Shown: positions 39,968 to 48,841 of the stretch, piece after piece
Layout: the number at the start of each line of letters is the position of its first letter
How positions within the stretch are numbered: the stretch's first letter is position 1
NCBI RefSeq assembly: GCF_000153405.2
Contig: NC_020802.1
Coordinates: 2,988,411-3,052,410, forward strand
DNA length: 64,000 nt
Direction: 5' to 3'
Source of the DNA: Psychromonas sp. CNPT3
Lineage (GTDB): Bacteria > Pseudomonadota > Gammaproteobacteria > Enterobacterales > Psychromonadaceae
Notes under the pieces: generated by a model
What the model was told of the DNA's origin: nothing
The model's database searches: none
The model's input: only the letters and a program-made list of their open reading frames with translations
Made by a program: the position numbers and the translations under genes

Positions 39968-40324
39968 ATGCAATGGTTAATATTAATATTGGGAATTTTA
40001 TCAAACGCTTCTGCAAGTGTGCTAATCAAAGTCGCAATGACTTCCACAGAGAATCCTATAGAGATAAGCAAACCATTATCTATAATAAGTAATTTCACAT
40101 TGATATCAGGTGTTGGTCTTTATGGCTTGGCATTTTTACTGTATGCCTTAACGCTTACTTATCTACCTTTAAATGTAGCTCACCCGATATTAACTAGTGG
40201 CTCTATAGCATTAGTCTGTATTGCGTCAGTTATTTTTTTTGGGGAAAGTCTATCGCTAATTAACATCGCAGGGATCGCTTTGATAATACTAGGGGTTTGT
40301 GCATTAACGGTGAAATCACTATGA
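39968..40324 (+). CDS. Small EamA/EmrE-type four-helix membrane protein
   Basis: About 118 aa form four hydrophobic helices (near 2-22, 38-60, 66-90 and 96-116). ASASVLIKVAM and PLNVAHPILTSG resemble small multidrug resistance proteins and the ArnE/ArnF flippase subunits. Beside a polyprenyl-phosphate-type glycosyltransferase, the likely job is moving a lipid-linked sugar across the inner membrane, as GtrA does in serotype conversion. An alternative start at 39959 would overlap the previous stop. It overlaps the next gene in an ATGA. Confidence 0.75.
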   Translation: MQWLILILGILSNASASVLIKVAMTSTENPIEISKPLSIISNFTLISGVGLYGLAFLLYALTLTYLPLNVAHPILTSGSIALVCIASVIFFGESLSLINIAGIALIILGVCALTVKSL

Positions 40325-41445
40325 CTCTAAATTATGATATCACCATTATTGGTGGTGGTTTTTTTGGATTGTATCTTGCTGAATATTTTTCAAAATTAAA
40401 TAAAAAAGTACTGATTGTAGAAAAAGAAGATGATGCTATGCAAAGAGCATCATATACGAACCAAGCTAGGGTACATAATGGTTATCACTACCCAAGAAGT
40501 ATACTGACAGCTTTACGTTCTCGAATTTCATTCCCTCGCTTCGTAGATGAATTTGAGGCTTGCATTGATAGTGATTTTGATAAGTATTACATGATATCTA
40601 ATCGTTTAGGAAAAGTAACGCCAAAACAGTTCGAAAAATTTTGCGATCGAATCGGTGCATCATACGAACCAGCACCATCCAAAATACAAAGATTGATTAA
40701 ACCTAATATGGTTGATGCTATATATCAAGTAAAAGAATTTGCTTTCGATGCAATATTATTAAAGAAAATAATGCTTGAACGCATACAAAATAGTGGTGTT
40801 GATATTTTATTTAATCATGTCGTCGAATGTATAAAAAAAAGAGATAAAGAGACTTCACTTGAGCTTACAATAAAGTCAAAAACAGACAAATTTAACATTA
40901 TAAGTAAGCAGGTATTTAATTGCACTTATTCATTATTAAACGCAGTATTAGCAGAATCCAAAATTGAACTAATTCCCTTGCGACATGAAATGACAGAAAT
41001 GTGCATAGTAAATGTTCCTGATGAATTAAAAAAAATTGGTATCACAGTTATGTGTGGTCCTTTCTTTTCTATTATGCCTTTCCCATCCAAACAGGCTCAC
41101 TCATTTAGTCATGTTCGTTATACCCCTCATTACGAGTGGAATGACAACAATCATTCTACATATATTAACGCTCATAAACTTTTAATTGACGGCTATAAAC
41201 GTAGTGCTTTTAAAAAAATGAAACTAGATGCCCAGCGATATATACCAATGCTATCGGATATTAATTATAAAGAGTCTCTCTGGGAAGTTAAGACTATATT
41301 GCCCCGTAGTGATACGGATGACTCTAGACCCATACTCTTTAAAGCTAACTACGGATTACCGGGATTACACTGCGTCATGGGTGGTAAAATTGATAACGTA
41401 TATGATGTTATTCAAACAATTAATAAATTAGGGTTAGACATATAA
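40321..41445 (+). CDS. FAD-dependent oxidoreductase (DAO family)
   Basis: The N-terminal dinucleotide motif is ITIIGGGFFGLYLAEYFS (about residues 7-24), followed by VEKEDD. The rest, about 374 aa, has the DAO-type layout, ending with GLPGLHCVMGGKIDNVYD. The ATG at 40321 overlaps the previous stop (ATGA) and begins at the family start. No transmembrane helix is seen. It may oxidise a sugar or an amino group on a precursor. The substrate is not known. Confidence 0.78.
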   Translation: MTLNYDITIIGGGFFGLYLAEYFSKLNKKVLIVEKEDDAMQRASYTNQARVHNGYHYPRSILTALRSRISFPRFVDEFEACIDSDFDKYYMISNRLGKVTPKQFEKFCDRIGASYEPAPSKIQRLIKPNMVDAIYQVKEFAFDAILLKKIMLERIQNSGVDILFNHVVECIKKRDKETSLELTIKSKTDKFNIISKQVFNCTYSLLNAVLAESKIELIPLRHEMTEMCIVNVPDELKKIGITVMCGPFFSIMPFPSKQAHSFSHVRYTPHYEWNDNNHSTYINAHKLLIDGYKRSAFKKMKLDAQRYIPMLSDINYKESLWEVKTILPRSDTDDSRPILFKANYGLPGLHCVMGGKIDNVYDVIQTINKLGLDI

Positions 41446-42449
41446 TGAAAAGTGATATTTTTGTATCCGTTGTGTTAATAGTTAAAAACCAAACTGAACA
41501 GTTAGTTAGTTATATAGAGCGACTTTCTCCTTACTTGAATAAAAAATACCATGATTATGAGATTGTAATTATAGATCAGAACTCTAACGATGATAATCAT
41601 CATATATTAGCGAATACACTTTCAATACATCAGTCAATTCGACATATCCGATTATCTCAAGAAGTAAATCCTGATGTAGCTTTGGCTGCCGGCATAGAAA
41701 ATTCCATTGGTGATTTTGTGGTAAATCTAAACATTCTATCTGATAACAATGAATTAGTACCTCTAGTGGTTAAGCAAGGGATCCTAGGTAATGATATTGT
41801 TATATGCGTATCGGAAAAGGTAAATTCAATTACATATAGAATCCTAAGAAAATTATCATCAACATTATTAACATCAATAGGTTATAGTTTGCCAAGTAAC
41901 TCTACGGGAACATTTTGTCTTAGCCGAAGAGCAATAAATGCAATAACTGAATCCGGTAGATTCTATTGTAAATTACACATTAGGATTGCTAATATCGGCT
42001 ACCCGATCTACACATTTCAATGTGATTCATTTATTGACAGAGTAAAAAGTAAAAGTATAGTCGGTGCGATACAAGAAACCTTACACCATATGATATTCAA
42101 TTCAACGAAACCCCTTCGCTGGATGAGTGCCCTAGGTGTGATAGGCAGTCTCACCGCTATGTTATTTTCACTCTATAGTCTTATTGCGCATATTTTCAAT
42201 GATCAAGTTGCATCAGGTTGGACTACCACAATTTTATTTATGTCTACATTATTTGCAATGCTATTTATCATGCTTGCATTTTTTGGTGAATATTTAGCAA
42301 GGTTATTACAAGACCAGAGTGAGCACAAAGAGTACAACGTTGTTTATGAGCGAAACAGTTCTGTCATGTTGAACGAAGATCGCAGTAATGTTCAATTCAC
42401 ATCTATAAATGAACACAACAATAACAGTCAATCAGGACGAAATAAATGA
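41445..42449 (+). CDS. GT2 glycosyltransferase of the GtrB/ArnC type, degenerate DXD
   Basis: A GT-A domain (about residues 8-215) with VVLIVKNQTEQL and IVIIDQNSNDD is followed by two membrane helices (about 232-255 and 263-288). This is the architecture of polyprenyl-phosphate glycosyltransferases such as GtrB, ArnC and DPM1. Where these proteins carry a DAD/DXD motif and QxPP, this one reads VVNLNILSDNNELVP, so the metal-binding aspartates look lost. A hydrophilic tail follows. Start and stop abut or overlap both neighbours. Confidence 0.8.
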   Translation: MKSDIFVSVVLIVKNQTEQLVSYIERLSPYLNKKYHDYEIVIIDQNSNDDNHHILANTLSIHQSIRHIRLSQEVNPDVALAAGIENSIGDFVVNLNILSDNNELVPLVVKQGILGNDIVICVSEKVNSITYRILRKLSSTLLTSIGYSLPSNSTGTFCLSRRAINAITESGRFYCKLHIRIANIGYPIYTFQCDSFIDRVKSKSIVGAIQETLHHMIFNSTKPLRWMSALGVIGSLTAMLFSLYSLIAHIFNDQVASGWTTTILFMSTLFAMLFIMLAFFGEYLARLLQDQSEHKEYNVVYERNSSVMLNEDRSNVQFTSINEHNNNSQSGRNK

Positions 42450-43231
42450 ATGATAAACTCGAATACTATCAAATACCAAAGTATGAAGAAGTATTCTCCT
42501 CAGAAAAAAAACATGATTTCTGTGTTGCTATCTTTGTCATTAACGAGGGTGACAAGCTACACAAACAATTACTAAGAATGAAAAACGCTAACTTACTTGT
42601 AGATATTATTATTTCGGATGGTGGTAGCACCGACGGTTCAACAAATACTAAAAAATTAGAAGAACTAGGTGTGAACACATTATTAATCAAAAAAGAAATT
42701 GGTAAATTAGGAAGCCAAATGCGAATTGCTTTTTCATGGGCAATAGAACATGGTTATAAAGGTGTGGTTGTGATTGATGGTAATAATAAAGACAGCATCG
42801 AAAACATTAATGATTTCGTAGATAAATTAAAAATGGGCTATGACCACATTCAAGGATCTAGATTTATCCCCGGAGGTAAAGCAATTAACACCCCAAGATC
42901 AAGGTTATTAGGCCTAAAAATATTACATATCCCCATGATAAGACTAGCATCTGGATTTAAATACACAGATACAACTAACGGGTTCAGAGCATATAGTACA
43001 AAATTACTATTATCAGACAATATGGCTGTATTCCGAGATGTTTTCACGAGCTATGAGTATCACTATTATCTAGCCATTGAATCTGCAAGACAGGGATATC
43101 GTTGTATCGAAATACCCGTAACGAGAACATACCCTAAAGGGAAGGTTCCGACCAAAATATCCCCTATAAAAGGGAATTTAAGCCTAATAAAAACGCTATT
43201 TTGTACTTGTTTAGGTAAGTATTCTTTATAA
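42446..43231 (+). CDS. GT2 glycosyltransferase
   Basis: The 261-aa protein is a soluble GT-A fold with FVINEGDKLHKQL near residues 31-43, IIISDGGSTDGST near 54-66 and VVVIDGNNKDSIENI near 109-123. DGNNKD stands at the place of the DXD motif. DTTNGFRAYS near 179-188 matches the acceptor-side signature. The fold and intact motifs make it the more convincing of the island's two GT2 enzymes. The ATG overlaps the preceding stop by 4 bases. Confidence 0.83.
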   Translation: MNDKLEYYQIPKYEEVFSSEKKHDFCVAIFVINEGDKLHKQLLRMKNANLLVDIIISDGGSTDGSTNTKKLEELGVNTLLIKKEIGKLGSQMRIAFSWAIEHGYKGVVVIDGNNKDSIENINDFVDKLKMGYDHIQGSRFIPGGKAINTPRSRLLGLKILHIPMIRLASGFKYTDTTNGFRAYSTKLLLSDNMAVFRDVFTSYEYHYYLAIESARQGYRCIEIPVTRTYPKGKVPTKISPIKGNLSLIKTLFCTCLGKYSL

Positions 43232-43258
43232 TAAAAATAATTTAAAAGGCTTTAATAA

Positions 43259-45310
43259 ATGTTTTATCATTTAAGTAAATCGTATCATAAAAAAGAAGTC
43301 TCTCTATTTTTTACTTCAATGTTTATTTTTATGTTAAGTTTTCAATTTAATATCTTCGGAGCAGCCTCAGATGATTTTTTTGATGGTTATCAGAGAGCTT
43401 CAGAATCACTTGTTGTTGGCCGTATAGTGGAAACAAATAACCATGGTTATTTTTCACATGGTGGTTTTTTGGGGAGATACATAGATATCGATAAAATAGA
43501 TTATCAATATAATGTGTATGTAAAAGGTATCACACCTGAATCTAAATTTGATATTTATTCATCATCTGCTGGTGTTCAAGGTTTTTTTTATTCATTAACA
43601 GATCGGAGTCTTTCATTTTTTAACGTAAATCCAAGCAAAATATTATTCATAAATAAGTGCATAACCTCATTATCCTTGGCTTTTCTATTATCTGTTTTTA
43701 TAATCTTTTCTTTTCGAAATTTAGGCTGTGGATCTGCAGTCTCGTCTATATTTCTAATCGCAATCTCGCAGTGGTTAGTTGTATTCGCTAACAACCTTTA
43801 CTGGATGTTTTTTCTAATTATTCTTCCTTTTATCATATCCACAGTATTTTTAATGAGTATCTATAATAAAGAAAATAGGTTTAGGTACTTATATTGGGCC
43901 ATATTTATAGCCATACTTGTAAAGTCTCTAGCTGGTTATGAATATATGTCTACAATATTTATTTCCATGATCATTCCTTTTATTTTTTATGCCATAAAAG
44001 ATAGTTGGACTCTCTACGAATTGATAAAAAGATCTATTTTAATTTCTGTATTTGCGATATCTGGTCTCTTAGTCGCTATGACTATTCACATAGCTCAACT
44101 AACGTCATATTTAGGAAGCATATCGAAAGCAGTGAATGTTATTACTCAAATAGTACTGAAAAGAACCAGTGGTAACCCTGATTCTGTACCTGAGGTTTTC
44201 AGACAATCTTTAGAGTCTACTTTTTCTGAAGTATTTACTAAATACTGGAATGGTATAGCGTTTAATTTAGAGAATGTTTTTTCTGTAGGGGGGACAGTAT
44301 CTTTTGGTGGTTTAATTCTGTGGTTATTATTCTTATCTTTATTTGGAACGTTCATTATTCAACGGAAATTTCCACGACAGAAAAGATTACATTTGGCCAT
44401 TCTCGTCAGTACTTGGGTAGCGATCCTTGCTCCTTTATCTTGGTTTTTTTTGGCGAAGGGTCATTCATATGTTCACTATTTTATAAACCAAATCCTATGG
44501 TATCTTCCCTTTTTACTTTTAATGTTTTCCTATTCCGGTTTTTTGTGTGAATTAACCATAAAAATATTTCGAAGTTATTCAAAAAGAAATAAAGCTTACT
44601 GTATCTGTTTCATTATTTTAGTTGGTTTGCTCATTGTTGTTCGTTCTTTGTATTTTAAACAACGGCATGTAAATAAATTAACTTCAAACTTACATTCTCT
44701 TGAACTTATTAATAACGGTGATATCTCTGTAAGTTATTATGGTAAAGATATTTTTTATTCGAATAAAAAATGTAACGAAAATTTAAATGCGAAATTCTTT
44801 TTGCATCTAATCCCTCTTAAATCTAAAACCCTAACCAATAATGTACATTTTAATAACTTAGACTTTTACTGGGAAAAGAAGGAAATAGTAAATAACAGTT
44901 GGTTTGATAATAATATTTTTTGTATAACGTCTATCACGTTCCCTAACTATCCATTGAAAGGATTTCGTACAGGTCAGTTTAAAAACGATGGTCAAATTTG
45001 GTTTAATTATGTTAATTTAACGAATAAACGATTTGTTAACCAGTTTCAGTCTTTTAATCTAACTGACCGCTTTGTAACAAAAGGAATCAACAAATCTAAG
45101 GCTGCTTTTTTCATTCAAAATAATTTTGCAAACAGACAATCAATAACACTGGGTGATAAGTTGATTTTTTCTTTCAGTGGGGAGCGCACAGTGGAAAAAA
45201 TAACTTATTCAGAAAATTATATTAATGTATCTGTTACAGGTAAGTTACTAACACCTAAATATGATGCATATCCTAATATAATTAAGTTAAAAATCACAAA
45301 CTCTGAATAA
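43259..45310 (+). CDS. Large GT-C-like membrane glycosyltransferase
   Basis: The 683-aa protein has roughly a dozen hydrophobic segments between residues 16 and 465, then a soluble C-terminal domain (about 475-683). Right after the first helix it has ASDDFFDGY, the acidic pair expected in the first outer loop of GT-C enzymes. I do not recognise a named family. The position after two GT2 genes and a flippase-like gene resembles the GtrC slot of serotype-conversion operons, where the third enzyme transfers the lipid-linked sugar to LPS. The acceptor is unknown. Confidence 0.7.
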   Translation: MFYHLSKSYHKKEVSLFFTSMFIFMLSFQFNIFGAASDDFFDGYQRASESLVVGRIVETNNHGYFSHGGFLGRYIDIDKIDYQYNVYVKGITPESKFDIYSSSAGVQGFFYSLTDRSLSFFNVNPSKILFINKCITSLSLAFLLSVFIIFSFRNLGCGSAVSSIFLIAISQWLVVFANNLYWMFFLIILPFIISTVFLMSIYNKENRFRYLYWAIFIAILVKSLAGYEYMSTIFISMIIPFIFYAIKDSWTLYELIKRSILISVFAISGLLVAMTIHIAQLTSYLGSISKAVNVITQIVLKRTSGNPDSVPEVFRQSLESTFSEVFTKYWNGIAFNLENVFSVGGTVSFGGLILWLLFLSLFGTFIIQRKFPRQKRLHLAILVSTWVAILAPLSWFFLAKGHSYVHYFINQILWYLPFLLLMFSYSGFLCELTIKIFRSYSKRNKAYCICFIILVGLLIVVRSLYFKQRHVNKLTSNLHSLELINNGDISVSYYGKDIFYSNKKCNENLNAKFFLHLIPLKSKTLTNNVHFNNLDFYWEKKEIVNNSWFDNNIFCITSITFPNYPLKGFRTGQFKNDGQIWFNYVNLTNKRFVNQFQSFNLTDRFVTKGINKSKAAFFIQNNFANRQSITLGDKLIFSFSGERTVEKITYSENYINVSVTGKLLTPKYDAYPNIIKLKITNSE

Positions 45311-45341
45311 AGAAACAAGATCTTTAGTGGTTTATTTAGCG

Positions 45342-45347
45342 TATAAT
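45342..45347 (+). promoter_or_regulatory. Possible -10 box before right yggL
   Basis: A perfect TATAAT lies about 32 bases before the right yggL start. A TTTAGT about 18 bases upstream could serve as a weak -35. It would give the right copy its own promoter within the end of the island. Confidence 0.35.
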
Positions 45348-45379
45348 ATAGCTAATATCCGCCCTTATTAAACATAAAT

Positions 45380-45715
45380 ATGATAACACCCAAAAGAAAT
45401 CGTAGACTCCGCAAAAAATTATATGTTGGTGAATTTACCATTTATGGGTTTGAAGCATCAATGAGCTTCTCCGATATTGATGAAGATATTTTAGACACTT
45501 TTTTAGATGAAATGGTGGACTTTGTTGAAGCTAGAAATCTGCTGATAAGTTTCGGTGGCGGTACCGATGCTCTCAACGCATTTGTATGTTCAAGCGATCG
45601 TTATGGCTCAGCCTCTGATGATGATCGTGATGCACTTTCAACTTGGTTAAAGACAAAGTCCTTTATTAAAGATATAGACATTGACGCTTTAGTTGATGCA
45701 AATTACGCTTACTGA
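45380..45715 (+). CDS. yggL: YggL (DUF469) family protein, right copy
   Basis: This 111-aa copy is identical to the left one from KRNRRLRKK to DANYA. It begins MITP and ends with Tyr rather than Phe. The ribosome site is poor (TTATTAAACATAA before ATG), in contrast to the left copy. It lies at the right boundary of the island and is followed by a strong terminator. It may be the remade half of a duplication, or the original gene. Confidence 0.85.
   Translation: MITPKRNRRLRKKLYVGEFTIYGFEASMSFSDIDEDILDTFLDEMVDFVEARNLLISFGGGTDALNAFVCSSDRYGSASDDDRDALSTWLKTKSFIKDIDIDALVDANYAY
45392..45710 (+). repeat. 319-bp perfect direct repeat, right copy
   Basis: Identical to 37542-37860. The flanks diverge at once on both sides, so the edges are sharp. 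Confidence 0.93.
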
Positions 45716-45740
45716 AGCTGCAATTAAATTGCAGAGAATA

Positions 45741-45772
45741 AAAGCCTCGATATGTATACATATCGAGGCTTT
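45741..45772. terminator. Bidirectional terminator between yggL and chemoreceptor gene
   Basis: A perfect 32-base palindrome with arms AAAGCCTCGATATGTA serves both convergent genes. A smaller hairpin CTGCAATT-AAATTGCAG precedes it. Confidence 0.85.
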
Positions 45773-45785
45773 ATACTCATTAAAA

Positions 45786-47675
45786 CTATATTTTAAAAAT
45801 ACTAATGGCCTCTTTAAGGCTTATCGCCATTGCATTTAATTTTTCGGCCGTTTGCACGTTCTTTTGTACATCACTCGCGGTACTTGCAACTAAATCATTT
45901 ACATTGACCACATTTTCATTGATCTCAGAAGATACTTGCGACTGTTGTTCCGAAGCCGTGGCAATTTGATCGTTCATATCCAAAATGAGTTGAATTTCAG
46001 TTTCAATCTGCGCCAAAGAACTACTCGCTTCCTGCGCTTTAAGTCTTGTTTCCTCTGCGCTCGAAGCATTAGCAATCATCAAGGTGACGGATCGTGACGC
46101 TTGCTCTTGTAGCGCCAAAATCATAGATTGGATCTCATTGGTACTTTCTTGTGTTTTAGTCGCCAATGTTCTGACTTCATCGGCAACTACCGCAAATCCA
46201 CGACCTTGATCTCCGGCTCGCGCCGCTTCAATGGCCGCATTTAAAGCAAGTAAATTAGTTTGGTCAGCAATACCACGAATAACATCCAATATCCCCCCCA
46301 CATTTTCAGTTTCTTTATGCACACTACTGATCACCTCTTGTACATGACCGATATCTGCAACTAATTGCGTAATATCAGCATTCATTGACGCCACCACTTT
46401 AAGTCCTATTTTTGAACTTTCATTGGCTTTATTTGAAGATTGGGATGCTTCAACGGCGTTTTGAGCAACCTCTGCAACCGTTGCCGTCATCTCATTCATC
46501 GCAGTCGCAACTTGCTCTAGCTCTAACATTTGCGATTTAGATGAACTGTCGACCTTCGCAGATGCGGCGCCCAGCAAAGCAGACGCCTCCAGCAATTCAG
46601 ATGAGGATTGCGTGATATCAGAAATACTGCCTTTAAGATTTGTTGCCATCGTAATAATAGAGCGGTATACCCCCATGCTCTTTTCATCTAACTTCGGTAT
46701 TTCGGTTAAATCACCGCCCGCTATTTTATTCACTAATGCTTCTATCTCTTTCGGCTCACCACCAATCGGCACATACATTAATTTTGTGATCAGATAATAA
46801 AGGATCAACACACCAATAATAATAAAAATAAACCCCGAAATCACATTGGTTTTAACCGCTGCCAAAGAGGTAGCATTTATATCGTCCCACGTAGCCCAAG
46901 CCCATACAGTCCATCTTAATGACTCAATTTTAGATGAAATCACATAATACTCATCACCATTATTTAAACGATATGTATGCTCACTTTTACTTTTATCTGC
47001 AAATTCTCGGTAACTGGGATATAACTCAAAAAGGTTTTTACCGACGGCAGTGGCTTTATCCGCCGCCATTAAAAAACCATCTTCACGGGCAACAAATATA
47101 GAAGGATCAGACGTTAAATCATGGACATATTTAGTAATATCATTCATTTTAAGGCTAATGCCCAATAAACCAAGAATCTTGCCGTTAGACTTCATTGGCA
47201 TCACAATCACCATCGTTAGGTCGCCAGTACTAGCATTAAACGGTTTAGTTACCGAACGATCCGCACCTGACATTCCCATTGAAAACCACTCTCGCTGTTT
47301 CTTCTTAGCATTAAAGTTAGGTATTTCACCTTGGTTAGATGCGCTATAGGTTACGCCATTAGGTAGGCCAATAAACACATTTAACACCTGCATTTTCTCT
47401 TTATTGTTCACCAATAAACGGATCGCTTTATCATCTATTTTTAAGTGGCCTTGCTGGACCTCTAATGCATGAGATAAGCTTTGCAATGCAATAAAATAAC
47501 TATCAATTTTACCTTCAACCGCCTTGGCAATTAAAAAAGATTTATTAGATAACTTCTCTCGGTAGTCTTGTGTCGAAGAAGCCTTGATTTCATAATATGA
47601 AAGTAGTGACAGTATGCCAATGATAGCTGCGATCAAAGCACCAATGGAGAGCATTAATTTATAGCGAGCGCTCAT
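45786..47675 (-). CDS. Methyl-accepting chemotaxis protein with dCACHE sensor
   Basis: The 629-aa receptor has a first membrane helix (about 7-28) and a periplasmic dCACHE sensor (about 35-275). A second helix (about 277-297) precedes a HAMP-like linker (about 300-350). The cytoplasmic signalling domain holds the tip [20 protein letters not shown] (about 467-486). The dCACHE class usually binds amino acids or organic acids; the ligand is unknown. No chemotaxis genes adjoin it. Confidence 0.93.
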   Translation of the reverse strand: MSARYKLMLSIGALIAAIIGILSLLSYYEIKASSTQDYREKLSNKSFLIAKAVEGKIDSYFIALQSLSHALEVQQGHLKIDDKAIRLLVNNKEKMQVLNVFIGLPNGVTYSASNQGEIPNFNAKKKQREWFSMGMSGADRSVTKPFNASTGDLTMVIVMPMKSNGKILGLLGISLKMNDITKYVHDLTSDPSIFVAREDGFLMAADKATAVGKNLFELYPSYREFADKSKSEHTYRLNNGDEYYVISSKIESLRWTVWAWATWDDINATSLAAVKTNVISGFIFIIIGVLILYYLITKLMYVPIGGEPKEIEALVNKIAGGDLTEIPKLDEKSMGVYRSIITMATNLKGSISDITQSSSELLEASALLGAASAKVDSSSKSQMLELEQVATAMNEMTATVAEVAQNAVEASQSSNKANESSKIGLKVVASMNADITQLVADIGHVQEVISSVHKETENVGGILDVIRGIADQTNLLALNAAIEAARAGDQGRGFAVVADEVRTLATKTQESTNEIQSMILALQEQASRSVTLMIANASSAEETRLKAQEASSSLAQIETEIQLILDMNDQIATASEQQSQVSSEINENVVNVNDLVASTASDVQKNVQTAEKLNAMAISLKEAISIFKI

Positions 47676-47976
47676 GGAAACCTCCCTTTATCCGATGAAT
47701 GTCGATTATATTGTCTATTTAATAAGCATAGCTTGTAATGTAAAAAAATTTCTGTGACGACTAACGAGAGCACATTCCAAAGGTGTTTTTCTATCTAAAA
47801 AATAACAATATTACCCCTGCGCTTTACCAAATCAAAAAGGGAATGTTCGTCTTTGTATATTTTTAATTATCGAATAACGAACATAAACAAATGAATATCA
47901 ATAAAAACTTATTGATAAACGATAAATAGTTGTTATGATAAAAACACATTAACGAATATACAAAGAAGAGAGCATC
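47676..47976. promoter_or_regulatory. Divergent promoter region with palindrome before the DUF2975 gene
   Basis: TATCAATAA and TTATTGATA form a perfect 9-bp inverted repeat with a 4-base spacer at 47896-47917, about 60 bases before the DUF2975 start. It could be an operator for the small XRE regulator downstream. No gene is seen in this gap. Confidence 0.45.
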
Positions 47977-48519
47977 ATGCATAACATACAAACACTCAGT
48001 CGACGTCTACGCATTTTCCTGCAAATTATGTTGGTCACTTTACCCATTTTGTTCGTTGCATTTTGGCTAACAGCCAATACGTCTTACGATTTATATCAAG
48101 CCTACGGTTTAGGCTTTGACGTTTCACAATATAACCTTTCCAACACATTAACGCCGGGTATACGCTTGCTCGCAGCGAGCGTAAGTGCCCTCTTATTAAT
48201 GATCCCTCTCTATGCACTTAAGAAGTTAATTTGTTTATTCAAACATTATGAAAACATGCAAATTTTTAGCGAAGAAAATGCCCGTATTTATCAAACGTTG
48301 GGTTATACCTTGCTGATATGGACTCTATGTAACTTTATTTACACTGGCTTTATTTCTATCACTCTCACCTTTAACAACCCGGTGGGTGAACGTATGTTCT
48401 TTCTCTCCTTTGAAGGTAATGATGTACTCAACTTATGCAGTGCTTTTTTAATTATTATCATTTCAAAGGTGATGCAAACAGGTCATCAACTCGCAGAAGA
48501 AAACAGCCAAACTATTTAA
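47977..48519 (+). CDS. DUF2975 family membrane protein
   Basis: The 180-aa protein has four hydrophobic segments (near 13-35, 58-80, 108-130 and 147-165), fitting DUF2975. These proteins are usually encoded just upstream of a small XRE regulator, as here (10 bp gap). The pair resembles a membrane-associated control module; the signal is unknown. The ATG follows AAGAAGAGAG. Confidence 0.8.
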   Translation: MHNIQTLSRRLRIFLQIMLVTLPILFVAFWLTANTSYDLYQAYGLGFDVSQYNLSNTLTPGIRLLAASVSALLLMIPLYALKKLICLFKHYENMQIFSEENARIYQTLGYTLLIWTLCNFIYTGFISITLTFNNPVGERMFFLSFEGNDVLNLCSAFLIIIISKVMQTGHQLAEENSQTI

Positions 48520-48529
48520 GGATATTATA

Positions 48530-48751
48530 ATGACCATTAAAATTAACCTTGATGCCATGATGCTAAAACGTAAAATGAAGCTTAAAACGCTGGCTCTCGA
48601 GGTAGGAATAACAGAGCAAAACTTATCTATCCTTAAAAACAGTAAAGCCAAAGCGATCCGCTTTTCAACCTTAGATAAAATTTGCCAAGCATTACAGTGT
48701 CAAACGGGTGATATTTTATATTTTGAAGAAAATGAGATGAGTGAGAAGTAA
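48530..48751 (+). CDS. Small Cro/CI-type (XRE) transcriptional regulator
   Basis: The 73-aa protein is almost entirely an HTH domain: KLKTLALEVGITEQNLSILK (about 17-36) covers the two helices, and CQALQCQTGDILYF closes the domain. This is the YozG-like subgroup normally paired with DUF2975. It probably autoregulates the pair. The ATG follows AAGGAT. A strong terminator follows. Confidence 0.85.
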   Translation: MTIKINLDAMMLKRKMKLKTLALEVGITEQNLSILKNSKAKAIRFSTLDKICQALQCQTGDILYFEENEMSEK

Positions 48752-48758
48752 TGTAAAA

Positions 48759-48793
48759 GAAAAAGCGATGTTTTGAAACATCGCTTTTTCTTT
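48759..48793 (+). terminator. Terminator after the XRE gene
   Basis: GAAAAAGCGATGTTT and AAACATCGCTTTTTC form a 15-bp stem with a 2-base loop, followed by TTTG. Confidence 0.88.
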
Positions 48794-48841
48794 GCTGTAT
48801 CAATAGAGACAGATAAGTATTCAAAGCAGTACTAATGATTT

